NCBI RefSeq assembly: GCF_011390875.1
Contig: NZ_JAABRP010000027.1
Coordinates: 1-37,878 of the forward strand
Origin: Thiocapsa sp.
GTDB lineage: Bacteria; Pseudomonadota; Gammaproteobacteria; Chromatiales; Chromatiaceae
DNA: 37,878 nucleotides
Direction: 5' to 3'
In this document: in pieces, positions 25,180 through 34,242 of the stretch
Layout: every line of letters begins with the position of its first letter
How positions within the stretch are numbered: the first letter of the stretch is position 1
Made by a program: the position numbers and the translations under genes
Notes under the pieces: generated by a model
What the model was told of the DNA's origin: nothing
Database searches by the model: none
What the model saw: the letters and a program-made list of their open reading frames with translations, nothing else

Positions 25180-27939
25180 ATGATCAACGGCCCGCTGATC
25201 ATCGGCATCTCGTTCACCTACCTGGGGCTCCTCTTCGCGGTCGCCTACTGGGCCGATCGGCGCGCCGAGCAGGGCCGTTCAGTCATCGCGCGCCCGACGA
25301 TCTATGCCCTCTCGCTGGCCGTCTATTGCACCGCCTGGACCTTCTACGGCAGCGTCGGTCGGGCCACCCAGAACGGCCTGGGATTCCTGCCCATCTATCT
25401 CGGCCCCACCCTGATGGCGTTCCTCTGGGGCTCGCTCCTGCTCAAGATGGTGCGGGTGAGCAAGTCTGAGCGCATCACCTCGATTGCCGACTTCATCGCC
25501 TCGCGTTACGGCAAGAGCCAGGTTCTCGGCGGCTTGGTGACCGTTATCGCCGTGATCGGCGTGGTGCCCTATATCGCGCTGCAGCTCAAGGCGATCGCCT
25601 GGAGCTTCACCATCCTGTCGCATTATCCGGAGGTCCGAATGCCGGTGCACGGCGACGGACCCTTTTGGGCCGACACCGCCTTCGTCGTCGCGCTGTTGCT
25701 CGCCGCCTTCACCATCCTGTTCGGCACCCGTCATCTGGATGCGAGCGAACGCCACGAAGGGCTGGTCGCGGCCATCGCCTTCGAGTCCATCGTGAAGCTC
25801 GTCGCCTTCCTCGCGATGGGACTCTTTATCGCATTCGGCCTCCTCGGGCTGGGCGGGCCGGAGTTGCCGCCTATCGAGGATAGCCCGCTGCTGCTTCCGT
25901 TGCTCGAGCCCGGTATCTCGCCCTTCGCCGACTGGTTCGCCATTTCACTGCTGGCCGGTTTGGCCGTGATGCTGCTGCCGCGCCAGTTTCAGGTCGCGGT
26001 CGTGGAGAACAGCGACGAGCGCCATCTGCGCCGTGCCATCTGGCTCTTTCCGCTCTATCTGTTGCTCATCAACCTCTTCGTGGTCCCGATCGCCATCGCG
26101 GGTCTCCTGACCTTCCCGGACGGGACGGTGAACGCCGATACCTTCATGCTGACCCTCCCGATCGCCTTCGAGCAACCATGGCTCGCGCTCTTGGTCTACA
26201 TCGGCGGGCTCTCGGCAGCGACGGGAATGGTGATCGTGGAAACCATCGCACTCTCGACCATGGTCAGCAACGACCTGGTCCTGCCCGCACTCCTGCGACG
26301 CTGGCGCCGCCGTCCGCCGGCTGCGGACCTCGGGCGTCTGTTGCTGACCATTCGGCGCGGCGCCATCGTGGTGATCCTGCTGCTCGGTTTCCTCTACTAC
26401 TGGCTGGCCGGAGAGGCCTACGCCCTGGTCGGCATCGGATTGATCAGTTTCGTGGCCGTCGCACAGTTCGCGCCCGCCGTAATCGGGGGGCTCTATTGGC
26501 GAGGCGGGACGCGCGAGGGCGCACTTGCGGGCCTGTCCGCGGGCTTTTTGGTCTGGATCTATACACTCCTGCTGCCCTCGTTCGCGAAGTCCGGTTGGCT
26601 CCCGCCGGCATTCATGGAATCGGGGCTCGGCGGGTTCGACATCCTGGCTCCGATGGCGCTGTTCGGCCTCACCGGCTGGAACGAGATCACCCACGGTCTC
26701 TTCTGGAGCCTGACCGCGAATATCGGTGCCTTTCTCTTCGTCTCCTCCCTGCGCGCACCCAATGCGGCGGAGGCATCTCAGGCCGGGATCTTCGTCGATG
26801 CCTCGCGGCGTACCGCGCTCGCAAGCGCACCCCTGTGGCGCGGGAGCGCGGAGATTACGGAGCTGATGACCCTGGCCGAGCGCTTCCTCGGATCGGCGCG
26901 AACCCGCGCCGCCTTCACGCAATACGCGCGCGTGCGCGGACTGGACTCGCCCGACACGCTCCCGGCCGATGCGGAAACCGTCTATTTCGCCGAGACGCTC
27001 CTTTCCGGCGCGATCGGCGGCGCCTCGGCCCGAGTGATGGTCGCCTCGGTGACCGACGAGGAGCCGATTGGGCTCGACGAGGTCCTGAACATCCTCGACG
27101 AGGCGTCGCAGATCCGCGCCTACAGCCGCCAGCTCGAGCAGAAGTCGCGGGCCTTGGAAGCTGCCACCGAGGAGCTGCGCGCGGCCAATATCCGGCTCCA
27201 GGACCTGGATCGCATGAAGGACGATTTCATCTCCTCGGTCACCCATGAGCTGCGCACGCCGCTCTCCTCCATCCGAGCCTTCTCCGAGATCCTCTTCGAC
27301 GACCCCGACATCGATGGCGAACAACGCCGACGCTTCCTCGGCATCCTGGTCAGCGAGACCGAGCGGCTCTCGCGCCTCGTCAACCAAGTACTCGACCTCG
27401 CCAAGATCGAATCCGGCCATGCCGATTGGCGCACCGAGGTGGTGGAGCTACAGACCGTCATCCACCAGGCCGTGTCGGCCACCGAGCAATATGTCGAGGA
27501 GCGCGGCAGCAGCGTCCATCTCGATCTTCCCGACGGGTCCGCCATGGTTTGGGGCGACCGCGACCGAATCGTGCAGGTGCTGGTGAACCTGTTGTCCAAC
27601 GCCGCCAAGTTCGCCCCGACCGGATCCGGCGAGGTCCGAGTACGACTCTCGCCCTCCCCCGCCGGTTGGCGGGTCTGTGTCGAGGACAATGGTTACGGGA
27701 TCCCCGAGAGCGACTTGGAGCTGATCTTCGAGAAGTTCCATCAAACCGCCCGCGGCGGCGCGAAACCCGGCGGGACCGGGCTGGGTTTGCCGATCAGCCG
27801 CCGAATCATCGACAATCTGGGCGGCCGCATCTGGGCGGAAAGCGCGCCCGGAAAAGGTGCTACGCTTTGCTTCGAGCTGCCCGCCCATCCGGGTAACCCT
27901 TCGGACCGAAGGCCTGACCATGAGCCTGACCATGAATAA
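25180..27939 (+). CDS. SSF-STAC-histidine kinase (CbrA/CrbS-like sensor-transporter)
   Basis: 919 aa. Residues about 1-520 form a sodium/solute-symporter-family domain with some 12-13 helices, including SLAVYCTAWTFYGSVGRATQ and SIADFIASRYGKSQ. Next is a linker (about 555-635) resembling the STAC domain: LAERFLGSARTRAAFTQYA, then AETLLSGAIGGASARVMVAS. A coiled stretch and a kinase core follow: HisKA FISSVTHELRTPLSSIRAF with its histidine near 689, N box LLSNAAKFAPTG, G1 DNGYGIPE and G2 GGTGLGLPISRRI. No PAS domain is evident, unlike longer CbrA or CrbS. Its predicted role is to sense a transported substrate, possibly a carboxylate or acetate, and to phosphorylate the regulator encoded next (20-nt overlap). 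Confidence 0.92.
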   Translation: MINGPLIIGISFTYLGLLFAVAYWADRRAEQGRSVIARPTIYALSLAVYCTAWTFYGSVGRATQNGLGFLPIYLGPTLMAFLWGSLLLKMVRVSKSERITSIADFIASRYGKSQVLGGLVTVIAVIGVVPYIALQLKAIAWSFTILSHYPEVRMPVHGDGPFWADTAFVVALLLAAFTILFGTRHLDASERHEGLVAAIAFESIVKLVAFLAMGLFIAFGLLGLGGPELPPIEDSPLLLPLLEPGISPFADWFAISLLAGLAVMLLPRQFQVAVVENSDERHLRRAIWLFPLYLLLINLFVVPIAIAGLLTFPDGTVNADTFMLTLPIAFEQPWLALLVYIGGLSAATGMVIVETIALSTMVSNDLVLPALLRRWRRRPPAADLGRLLLTIRRGAIVVILLLGFLYYWLAGEAYALVGIGLISFVAVAQFAPAVIGGLYWRGGTREGALAGLSAGFLVWIYTLLLPSFAKSGWLPPAFMESGLGGFDILAPMALFGLTGWNEITHGLFWSLTANIGAFLFVSSLRAPNAAEASQAGIFVDASRRTALASAPLWRGSAEITELMTLAERFLGSARTRAAFTQYARVRGLDSPDTLPADAETVYFAETLLSGAIGGASARVMVASVTDEEPIGLDEVLNILDEASQIRAYSRQLEQKSRALEAATEELRAANIRLQDLDRMKDDFISSVTHELRTPLSSIRAFSEILFDDPDIDGEQRRRFLGILVSETERLSRLVNQVLDLAKIESGHADWRTEVVELQTVIHQAVSATEQYVEERGSSVHLDLPDGSAMVWGDRDRIVQVLVNLLSNAAKFAPTGSGEVRVRLSPSPAGWRVCVEDNGYGIPESDLELIFEKFHQTARGGAKPGGTGLGLPISRRIIDNLGGRIWAESAPGKGATLCFELPAHPGNPSDRRPDHEPDHE

Positions 27940-28303
27940 GCGGATCCTGATCGTCGACGACGAGCCCAACATCGTCATCTCGCTTGAGTTCTTAATGATG
28001 CGCGAGGGTCACGAGGTACGCGTGGCGCGCGACGGCGAGGCCGGCCTGGCCGCCGTGCGGACGCTCCGCCCGGACTTGGTGGTACTTGATGTCATGATGC
28101 CCAAACTCGACGGATTCGCCGTTCTCGAGGCGGTCCGCTCCGATCCCGGGCTGGCCGGCACACGGATCCTAATGCTGACCGCGAAAGGGCGCGAGGCCGA
28201 GCAGAGCAAGGGCCTCGCACTCGGTGCGGACGCCTACATGTCCAAACCCTTCTCGACCCGCGACCTGGTCGACAAGGTCAAGGAACTGCTTGATCGCACC
28301 TGA
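27920..28303 (+). CDS. CheY-like single-domain response regulator
   Basis: 127 aa. KRILIVDDEPNIVISLEFLM contains the acidic pair, the phosphoacceptor aspartate is in LVVLDVMMPKLDGF, threonine in MLTAKGRE and lysine in YMSKPFSTRDL. No output domain follows, so it must act by protein contact or be a phosphate relay. It overlaps the kinase gene, which marks it as the cognate partner. ATG 27920 is preceded by AAGG; the internal ATG 27932 would only drop four residues. Confidence 0.92.
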   Translation: MSLTMNKRILIVDDEPNIVISLEFLMMREGHEVRVARDGEAGLAAVRTLRPDLVVLDVMMPKLDGFAVLEAVRSDPGLAGTRILMLTAKGREAEQSKGLALGADAYMSKPFSTRDLVDKVKELLDRT

Positions 28304-28321
28304 CGAGGACGGAGCAACAGC

Positions 28322-29794
28322 ATGCCCGAGACCGATCACCCGGTGAGCGAAATTTCCGATCTCCTGGCCGCGGGGGGAACCGACCAGGGTCTTCTGCGCA
28401 GTTTGGCGCGGCGGGAGCCTTTGATCGTCGGACCGGGGACCAGCCTGCGCGAGACCCTCTATCATTTCAGTCAGGATCATCTGGACGCCGCCGTCGTCTG
28501 CGATCCTGCAAGCGGCCTGCCGCTTGGCCTGATCCGGCTGCGCGACATGCTGCACGTGATCGGCTTCGAGGGCGGCGGGCTCGACGACCCTGTTGCCATT
28601 CACATGATCGGCGCACCCCTCACGCTCACCGCGGATGCACCCGCCCATCGGGCTCGGGTGATGATGGCCAAGCGCGGGGTCGAGCATCTGCTGCTGACCG
28701 AGCATGACGGGCGCCTCTTCGGGCTGGTCAACCAGGCCGACCTGCTGGGGCTTCGCGCCGGCGGTGCGGAGGTCCTGATCGCGGGCATCAAGGCCGCTCG
28801 CGACGTCGAGGCCATGGCGTTGGCCGCGGATCGGGTGCGGCGTCGCGGCGCCGAGCTCTTCCACTCCGGCATGGGCGTCGAGACGCTCTGCTCTTGGATG
28901 TCCGGGCTCAATGATCTGATCGCCATGCGGGTCATCGAGCTGATCGAAGACGAATTCGACCTCCCCGCCGTGTCCTGGTGTTGGATGGCCTTCGGCTCGG
29001 AGGGTCGCTTGGAGCAGACCTTCTCGACGGATCAAGACAACGGACTGCTCTTCGTGCCGCCGGACCCGGACAGCACCGAGACGGTCCGTCGGGCCTTTCT
29101 ACCTTTCGCCCAAGCGGTCAACCAGGCACTTCATTTCTGCGGCTTCGAGCGCTGCCGCGGCAACATCATGGCCGGCAACCCCGATTGGTGTCTGAGCGCG
29201 GACGAGTGGCGCAAGCACTTCAAGACCTGGCTGCGCGAGCCCGACCCCGAGGCCCTGCTCAACGCCGTCATCTTTTTCGATTTCCGCCCGCTCTACGGCA
29301 GCGACGAGCCGGTCGACCGTCTGCGCGACTGGCTGAGTCGAACCGCGCCGGAGCAGACGCGCTTCTTCCACTGCCTCGCCGAGCAGGCGCTCGGTGTCGC
29401 CCCGCCGATCGGCTGGGCCGGACAATTCGCGTTCGATCGCAATCGCGATTTCCCGCACACGATCGACCTCAAGACCCAGGGCGCGCGTTTCTTCATGGAC
29501 GCAGGCCGACTGTGGGCGCTCAAGCACGGCATCTGGGCGACGAGCACGGCCGAGCGTCTGCGCCTCGCCGGTGCTGCAAAGCGACGTGATCCCGAAGAGA
29601 TCGCCGCCGAGATCGAGTCATTCCACCTCATCCAGCGGTTCCGCATCCACCAACAACTCACGACCAAGGACCCGGACGCCGTCAACCGTGTCGACCCCGA
29701 CGACCTCAACGAGCTGCACCGATTGATGCTCAAGGAAGCCTTCAAGCAGGCGAAAAAGCTCCAATCGAGGCTGAAACAGGAGTTCGCCCCGTAG
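28322..29794 (+). CDS. CBS-domain / DUF294 putative nucleotidyltransferase
   Basis: 490 aa. A CBS pair is at about 20-150 (DAAVVCDPASGLPLGLIRLRD and EHLLLTEHDGRLFGLVNQAD). Then a DUF294 nucleotidyltransferase-like core with MAFGSEGRLEQTFSTDQDNG, the GlnD-type G-S-x(n)-R-x-E-Q and D-x-D motifs, and a DUF294 C-terminal domain (TIDLKTQGARFFMDAGRL). Family members lie beside SSF acetate-type transporters and related kinases, as here. A role in modifying a transporter or regulator, with nucleotide sensed by CBS, is a plausible inference. It starts 18 bp after the regulator, third of the operon. CGGAG lies about 8 bp upstream. Confidence 0.9.
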   Translation: MPETDHPVSEISDLLAAGGTDQGLLRSLARREPLIVGPGTSLRETLYHFSQDHLDAAVVCDPASGLPLGLIRLRDMLHVIGFEGGGLDDPVAIHMIGAPLTLTADAPAHRARVMMAKRGVEHLLLTEHDGRLFGLVNQADLLGLRAGGAEVLIAGIKAARDVEAMALAADRVRRRGAELFHSGMGVETLCSWMSGLNDLIAMRVIELIEDEFDLPAVSWCWMAFGSEGRLEQTFSTDQDNGLLFVPPDPDSTETVRRAFLPFAQAVNQALHFCGFERCRGNIMAGNPDWCLSADEWRKHFKTWLREPDPEALLNAVIFFDFRPLYGSDEPVDRLRDWLSRTAPEQTRFFHCLAEQALGVAPPIGWAGQFAFDRNRDFPHTIDLKTQGARFFMDAGRLWALKHGIWATSTAERLRLAGAAKRRDPEEIAAEIESFHLIQRFRIHQQLTTKDPDAVNRVDPDDLNELHRLMLKEAFKQAKKLQSRLKQEFAP

Positions 29795-29896
29795 TTGTGC
29801 TGACGATAGGAGAGGCACAACGTGCGCCGACGGTGAACGATCTGGCGCAAGATCTACACCGGTGGTGGGAGGTGCCTCGCTACCGCTCGGCACATC

Positions 29897-30649
29897 CTAA
29901 GAGATTAATGTGGCTGCGAGGACGACGGCGAGGAGGAGCCCCGTCTCGGTGATTTCGACGAGGGCACCTGCGGTATCTCCGGTAAATCCGGCGATCCGGC
30001 TCATCATGGTTCGGCGCGACAGCCCAAAGACCGCAAGGGTCATTAGGCACAGCGCAAGCCCGATCCAGCCGGCGATCGCGATACTGACAATCCCCGCGAT
30101 CAGGGTTGCCGCCCAAGCCGCGCGACGCGGCAGTTGCGCCATCTGCTCGGAGGCCATCCCCTGTGCACGCGCATAGGGTGTGGTCAGCATCAGCAGCGGC
30201 AATTGCGCCCGTGCCAGCAGCGGAATCAGCAGCAAGATCCAGGCGGAGCCGCTTGCGATCAGGGCCTGAATCCCGGCCCATTTCGCAATCAGGACGAGCC
30301 CGATCGCGGTCACCGCGGCCGGTCCGCTGCGCGGGTCCTTCATGATCTCGAGCGTCCGTTCGCGGCTCGCGATCCCGCCGACCCAGGCGTCCGCGCTGTC
30401 GGCCAAACCGTCCAGATGCAACGCCCCGGTGGACCAGACCCAGAGGATCAGGACGCAGCTCGCCGCGACACCCGGATCCGCAGTCGCAAGCGCGGTCCCG
30501 GCCAAGGCAATCAACACCCCCAACAGCACACCGATGGCAGGATACCAAGGCACCGACAAGCCCGAGAGTCGAGGCTCGAATGGGCTCGGCTCGGGAAACG
30601 GCAGACGTGTCAGGAGACGTCCGGCAAGCCAAAGCGGACGCAGGTCCAC
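29897..30649 (-). CDS. cobS: Adenosylcobinamide-GDP ribazoletransferase (cobalamin-5'-phosphate synthase)
   Basis: 250 aa, integral membrane. It joins adenosylcobinamide-GDP to alpha-ribazole (or its phosphate), the last assembly step of adenosylcobalamin. The signature GALHLDGLADSADAW, with the metal-binding acidic residues, is near residue 75-88, and ERTLEIMKDPRSGPAAV follows. About six helices. GTG start directly abuts the cobC stop (30650-30652). It is the last gene of the B12 operon. Downstream, 102 bp separate it from the convergent DUF294 gene. Confidence 0.93.
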   Translation of the reverse strand: MDLRPLWLAGRLLTRLPFPEPSPFEPRLSGLSVPWYPAIGVLLGVLIALAGTALATADPGVAASCVLILWVWSTGALHLDGLADSADAWVGGIASRERTLEIMKDPRSGPAAVTAIGLVLIAKWAGIQALIASGSAWILLLIPLLARAQLPLLMLTTPYARAQGMASEQMAQLPRRAAWAATLIAGIVSIAIAGWIGLALCLMTLAVFGLSRRTMMSRIAGFTGDTAGALVEITETGLLLAVVLAATLIS

Positions 30650-31231
30650 TTAGGAAGAACCGTGGCGCATGAGACTGGGTCGCCCGGGGAACTCCGGAAC
30701 GCGCAGGCGCGACAGACAGGCCGGCGGAACCTCGATCAGGAGCGATGCCGCGGGCGGCATCCGCAGCACCTCGGCGAGCACGACCCGGATTACGCCGCCG
30801 TGGGTGACAGCCAGAGTGAAGGGCTCGCCCGCCTCGCACATCTGCCCCCAAGTCACCGTGACCCGCTCGCGAAAGACCTCGAACGGCTCGCCTCCGGGCG
30901 GCGCGTAGCCGACCGGATCATCCCAAAACCGGGTCAGCTCCTCGGCCGGGATCTGATGGGCAGCCAATCCCTCCCAGGCGCCGAAGCCGCGTTCGCGCAG
31001 ACCTGGCAGGATGGCTAGGGGGAGTTTTTTGCTCTCGGCGAGGCGGTGCGCAAAGGCGCTGCAACGCAGCGACGGCGAGCAGACCACCCGCGACCAATCC
31101 GGGTTCACTGCGGTTGCACGCGTCATCTGATCCCAGCCTTCAGCACTCAAGGGATCGTCATGGCCGCCCCGAAAACGCGCGCCGCCCTGCGCCTCGCCAT
31201 GGCGCAGCAGATCCACAAAGCGGTCCTGCAT
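30650..31231 (-). CDS. cobC: Alpha-ribazole phosphatase (CobC-type histidine phosphatase)
   Basis: 193 aa. Histidine phosphatase superfamily with the LLRHGEA catalytic block near residue 10 and the second histidine in AVTHGGVIRV. In this operon it should dephosphorylate alpha-ribazole phosphate made by CobT. ATG 31231 overlaps the cobT stop (TGATG), which fixes the start; the frame is open further upstream but without homology. The substrate assignment rests on context since the fold is shared by other phosphatases. Confidence 0.88.
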   Translation of the reverse strand: MQDRFVDLLRHGEAQGGARFRGGHDDPLSAEGWDQMTRATAVNPDWSRVVCSPSLRCSAFAHRLAESKKLPLAILPGLRERGFGAWEGLAAHQIPAEELTRFWDDPVGYAPPGGEPFEVFRERVTVTWGQMCEAGEPFTLAVTHGGVIRVVLAEVLRMPPAASLLIEVPPACLSRLRVPEFPGRPSLMRHGSS

Positions 31232-32286
31232 CAGGCCTCGCTCACCCCGGCCTCGCCGAAGGTCGCCATCTGCTGGTGCAGCGTGCAGGCCAAACGCAAC
31301 AGGGGGACGGCGACGGCGGCGCCGCTGGCCTCGCCGAGTCGCAGACCCAGATCCAGCAGCGGGTCGGCATCCATCGCGGTCATGATGCAGCGATGTCCGG
31401 GTTCCGCGGAGCCGTGCGAGAACAACAGCCAATCGCGCACATCGGGCTGCAGGCGCACCGCCGCGAGGGCCGATGCGCTCACGATGAAACCGTCGACCAG
31501 CACCGGGAGACCGCGCTGGGCGGCCGTAATGAAGGCACCGACCATGGCGGCGAGCTCGAACCCGGAAAGGCGAGCCAGCAGCTCCAACGGGGTGCGATCG
31601 GAAGTCACATGACGTGCCAGCGCCATGGTGATGACCTCGGCCTTGTGCATGACCCCGGGCTCATCGAGCCCGGTGCCGGGTCCCACCAGTGCACCGGCCG
31701 GCAGATCCAGCAGCGCACAGGCCAAGGCCGTGGCCGGGGTGGTGTTGGCGATCCCCATCTCCCCGCAAATCAGCAACCGCGCGCCGCTGTCCACCGCACG
31801 CTCGGCCGCGGCGCGGCCGGCATTCATGGCCGCGGCGAGCTGCTCGTCGGTCATGGCCGGCTCACGCGCGATGTTTCCGGTTCCCGGACCGATGCGCTCG
31901 GGGCGTACGTTCGGGATCGACCCCGGATCCTCGACCGTCCCGAGATCCGTGATCTCCATGCGCGCATCCAGAGCACGAGCAAGCACCGAGATCGCGGCAC
32001 CGCCACCCGCGATGTTGCGCACCATCTGGTTGGTCACGGCCTGAGGGAAGGCCGAGACGCCTTCGGCCGCAACCCCGTGATCAGCGGCGAACAGCAAGAT
32101 CTGCACTGGATCGGGCGACGGTGTAGGGGTTCCCTGCAATCCGGCGAGCCGGATCGCGAGCTCTTCGAGTCGGCCCAGCGAGCCGCGCGGTTTGGTGAGC
32201 TGATCCTGCCGGCGTCGCGCCGCATCGGCGGCCATGGCATCGATCGGCAGACAGGGTTGGCTGATCCAACGTAGACCTTCAATCAT
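31231..32286 (-). CDS. cobT: Nicotinate-nucleotide:dimethylbenzimidazole phosphoribosyltransferase
   Basis: 351 aa, the family length. It activates the lower ligand base by transfer of phosphoribose from nicotinate mononucleotide. Blocks: [19 protein letters not shown] at the N-terminus, [38 protein letters not shown], and the C-terminal [19 protein letters not shown] containing the catalytic glutamate region. ATG 32286 overlaps the cobU stop (ATGA) and one base of its own stop overlaps cobC. Confidence 0.95.
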   Translation of the reverse strand: MIEGLRWISQPCLPIDAMAADAARRRQDQLTKPRGSLGRLEELAIRLAGLQGTPTPSPDPVQILLFAADHGVAAEGVSAFPQAVTNQMVRNIAGGGAAISVLARALDARMEITDLGTVEDPGSIPNVRPERIGPGTGNIAREPAMTDEQLAAAMNAGRAAAERAVDSGARLLICGEMGIANTTPATALACALLDLPAGALVGPGTGLDEPGVMHKAEVITMALARHVTSDRTPLELLARLSGFELAAMVGAFITAAQRGLPVLVDGFIVSASALAAVRLQPDVRDWLLFSHGSAEPGHRCIMTAMDADPLLDLGLRLGEASGAAVAVPLLRLACTLHQQMATFGEAGVSEA

Positions 32287-32846
32287 GCCGCGTCTCCTTT
32301 GAGCACGAGGGGCAGACCGGCGACGGTCAGGATGACCTGCTCGCAGCGTGCAGCCAGATCCTGGTGCAGAACACCGGCCAGGTCGCAGAACCGACGCGAG
32401 AGCGCACCGAGCGGGATCACGCCCATGCTCGTCTCGTTGCCGACCATGATGAGGCGCCCGGGCGCCCGTGAAACGACATCGAGCAGTGCCCGGGTCTGAT
32501 CGTGCAGACCCGATTCATCCGTTTTCATAAGCCAATTCGTCAACCAAAGTGTCAGACAGTCGACCAGGATGCAGCGATCGGGCGCACATTCGCGCGCCAG
32601 CACCTCGGCCAACAAGAGCGGTTCTTCAATGAGGCCCCAATCGGGTGGGCGACGTTCGCGATGCCCGGCAATCCGCCGGGTCATCTCCGCGTCCCCGGCG
32701 TGGGCGGTTGCCACATAGACGACCGGAAGGGCGCTTTCGATGGCCAGACGTTCGGCCAGTCGGCTCTTGCCCGAGCGCACCCCGCCGAGGATCAGGCTGC
32801 GTCCGCCCCCCTCGCAGCCGGACCTGAGCGGATCATCCCCGCTCAG
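32283..32846 (-). CDS. cobU: Adenosylcobinamide kinase / adenosylcobinamide-phosphate guanylyltransferase, non-ATG start
   Basis: Bifunctional kinase and GMP transferase of B12 salvage. P-loop [11 protein letters not shown], then [14 protein letters not shown] and [12 protein letters not shown], with [10 protein letters not shown] in the C-terminal half. Ordinary start codons are absent upstream of the P-loop: the first GTG (32780) lies inside it and would destroy it. A CTG at 32846 fits: it overlaps the cobO stop as CTGA, has AAAGGGG about 7 bp upstream, and gives 187 aa, the family length. The alternative is an ATG at 32836 read through a one-base deletion in a G6 run (C6 at 32806-32811). 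I prefer CTG, but a sequencing error is possible. Confidence 0.85.
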   Translation of the reverse strand: MSGDDPLRSGCEGGGRSLILGGVRSGKSRLAERLAIESALPVVYVATAHAGDAEMTRRIAGHRERRPPDWGLIEEPLLLAEVLARECAPDRCILVDCLTLWLTNWLMKTDESGLHDQTRALLDVVSRAPGRLIMVGNETSMGVIPLGALSRRFCDLAGVLHQDLAARCEQVILTVAGLPLVLKGDAA

Positions 32847-33448
32847 AGCTCGACCCCTTTTTGCGCCATGATGCCGGCATCGAAGGCATGCTTGAGCGGG
32901 CGCATCTCGGTGACCGTGTCGGCGATCTCGATCAACTCCGCGGGCGCCGCACGACCGGTGACGACCGCATGCTGATGGATCGGGCGGTTCTGCAGGGCAT
33001 CGAGAACCGCATCGAGCGGGACCAGGCGGAGCTTGAGCGCGATGTTGAGCTCGTCCATCACGACCATGCCGAAGGCGGGATCGGCGAGGAAGGCAGCCGC
33101 TTTATCCCAGGCCGCCATCGCCGCACGCCGATCCGCCTCGGCATCCTGCGTCTCCCAGGTGAAGCCCTCGCCCATCACGTGATACTCGAGCTCGGGAAAC
33201 CGCCTGAAGAAGGCCTCCTCGCCGGTCGCGAAGCTGCCCTTGATGAACTGGACCACGGCGACCTTCATGCCGTGGCCCATCGCACGGGCGACCATCCCGA
33301 AGGCAGAGGAGCTCTTGCCCTTGCCGTTGCCGGTGTTGACGACCAAGACCCCGCAGTCCTGGTCGGCCCGCGCGATGCGGGCATCGACGATCTCCTTCTG
33401 GCGCTGCATACGCCGGCGATGGCGCTCCTGTGCGCTGTCGTCGGTCAT
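32843..33448 (-). CDS. cobO: Corrinoid adenosyltransferase (CobA/CobO/BtuR type)
   Basis: 201 aa. ATP:cob(I)alamin adenosyltransferase, which adds the 5'-deoxyadenosyl ligand to the corrinoid. P-loop VVNTGNGKGKSSSAFG at about 36-51, then FIKGSFATGEEAFF, VVMDELNIALK and the typical C-terminal [15 protein letters not shown] 33448 overlaps the upstream gene's stop as ATGA. Confidence 0.95.
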   Translation of the reverse strand: MTDDSAQERHRRRMQRQKEIVDARIARADQDCGVLVVNTGNGKGKSSSAFGMVARAMGHGMKVAVVQFIKGSFATGEEAFFRRFPELEYHVMGEGFTWETQDAEADRRAAMAAWDKAAAFLADPAFGMVVMDELNIALKLRLVPLDAVLDALQNRPIHQHAVVTGRAAPAELIEIADTVTEMRPLKHAFDAGIMAQKGVEL

Positions 33449-34032
33449 TGCGGGCGGGCACGCTCGGAACGCGTCCCCGGCAAGGCGCGCGCCAAGGTTA
33501 GATGAACGACCGCAGCCAGCCCCACATAGACCATCAGGTGCAGCAGGGTCGCCGGCATGTAGGTCGCGAAACGTCCGAGCAGCTCGACCACGCTCAGGTC
33601 GGCAAAGCGACCGGAGAAGAGATAGAAGCCGCCGCTGGCGAAGAGCTCGGACAAGACACCGCCCGCGAGCAGCACGCCGAAGAGCAAAGGCAGGCTTTCC
33701 TTGGTCATCTCGAGCCGACCGGCCGACCAGCGACCCATGCCCCAGACCACACCGTAGGCCGGAACCAACATCCAGTAGGCCGGGGTCATGCAGTAGCCGC
33801 TGACACCGCCCCAACCGATGGCGGTCAGGTCGATGACGGTCGCCAAACCGAACAGGGCCGGGAAGCCCCAAATGGAGCGCAGATACAGGCCGGCCAGGAA
33901 GAAGACGGCCAGCGAGGCATCCGGAAGATGGTGCGCCAGCGGGGCAAACTGTTGACCGCGGGTCGCCGCCATGAGCGCGGCCAAGGCAAGGCCGATCAGG
34001 ATACGGCTGCGAGAGTCGGTGATAGGGGTCAT
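33445..34032 (-). CDS. Membrane protein of the B12 operon (putative ECF-type S component, DUF6580-like)
   Basis: 195 aa, about five to six helices: ILIGLALAALMAATRG, FPALFGLATVIDLTAI, TPAYWMLVPAYGVVWGMG, LPLLFGVLLAGGVLSELFAS and LLHLMVYVGLAAVVHLTL. The SGYCMTPAY loop between helices and the position between btuB and cobO in a riboswitch-led operon suggest corrinoid or cobalt uptake at the inner membrane. I did not find ECF ATPase (EcfA) or BtuCD genes in the window, so a partner would be elsewhere. Start ATG 34032 has GGAG about 11 bp upstream. 4-nt overlap with cobO. Confidence 0.8.
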   Translation of the reverse strand: MTPITDSRSRILIGLALAALMAATRGQQFAPLAHHLPDASLAVFFLAGLYLRSIWGFPALFGLATVIDLTAIGWGGVSGYCMTPAYWMLVPAYGVVWGMGRWSAGRLEMTKESLPLLFGVLLAGGVLSELFASGGFYLFSGRFADLSVVELLGRFATYMPATLLHLMVYVGLAAVVHLTLARALPGTRSERARPQ

Positions 34033-34087
34033 GAGGTCGTGATCTCCTGTTCGCGTCGCCGGGGCGACAATGTGGTGTTGCTCAAGT

Positions 34088-34118
34088 CCCGTGCGGCCAT
34101 TGTAGGTGGTCGCACGGG
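34088..34118 (-). terminator. Hairpin in the btuB to transporter-gene spacer
   Basis: CCCGTGCGGCC (34088-34098) pairs with GGTCGCACGGG (34108-34118) across a 9-nt loop, with one G-T wobble. It lies within the otherwise continuous B12 operon, so it could be an attenuating or mRNA-processing hairpin; no T tract follows on the minus strand. Confidence 0.4.
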
Positions 34119-34148
34119 GTGTCGAAAGCGATTCGATTGTGGGAGACA

Positions 34149-34207
34149 TCCTGCCTCCTGTCTCCTGTCTCCTGTCTCCTGCCTCCTGCTTCCTGCCTTC
34201 AGCTATC
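34149..34207. repeat. Heptanucleotide tandem repeat (7 copies of TCCTGYC, plus AGCTATC)
   Basis: Seven near-identical heptamers at 34149-34197 (TCCTGCC or TCCTGTC, one TCCTGCT), followed by TTC and one AGCTATC at 34201-34207, the unit of the array at 10503. It lies in the btuB/transporter spacer (34033-34242), which contains no gene. Confidence 0.75.
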
Positions 34208-34242
34208 AGCATTCATCAATCAGCTGGCGGCTGGCGGCCATT

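Noticed and set aside
34149-34207. Possible CRISPR-like array
   Set aside because: The repeat unit is 7 bp with no spacers; it is a simple tandem repeat.
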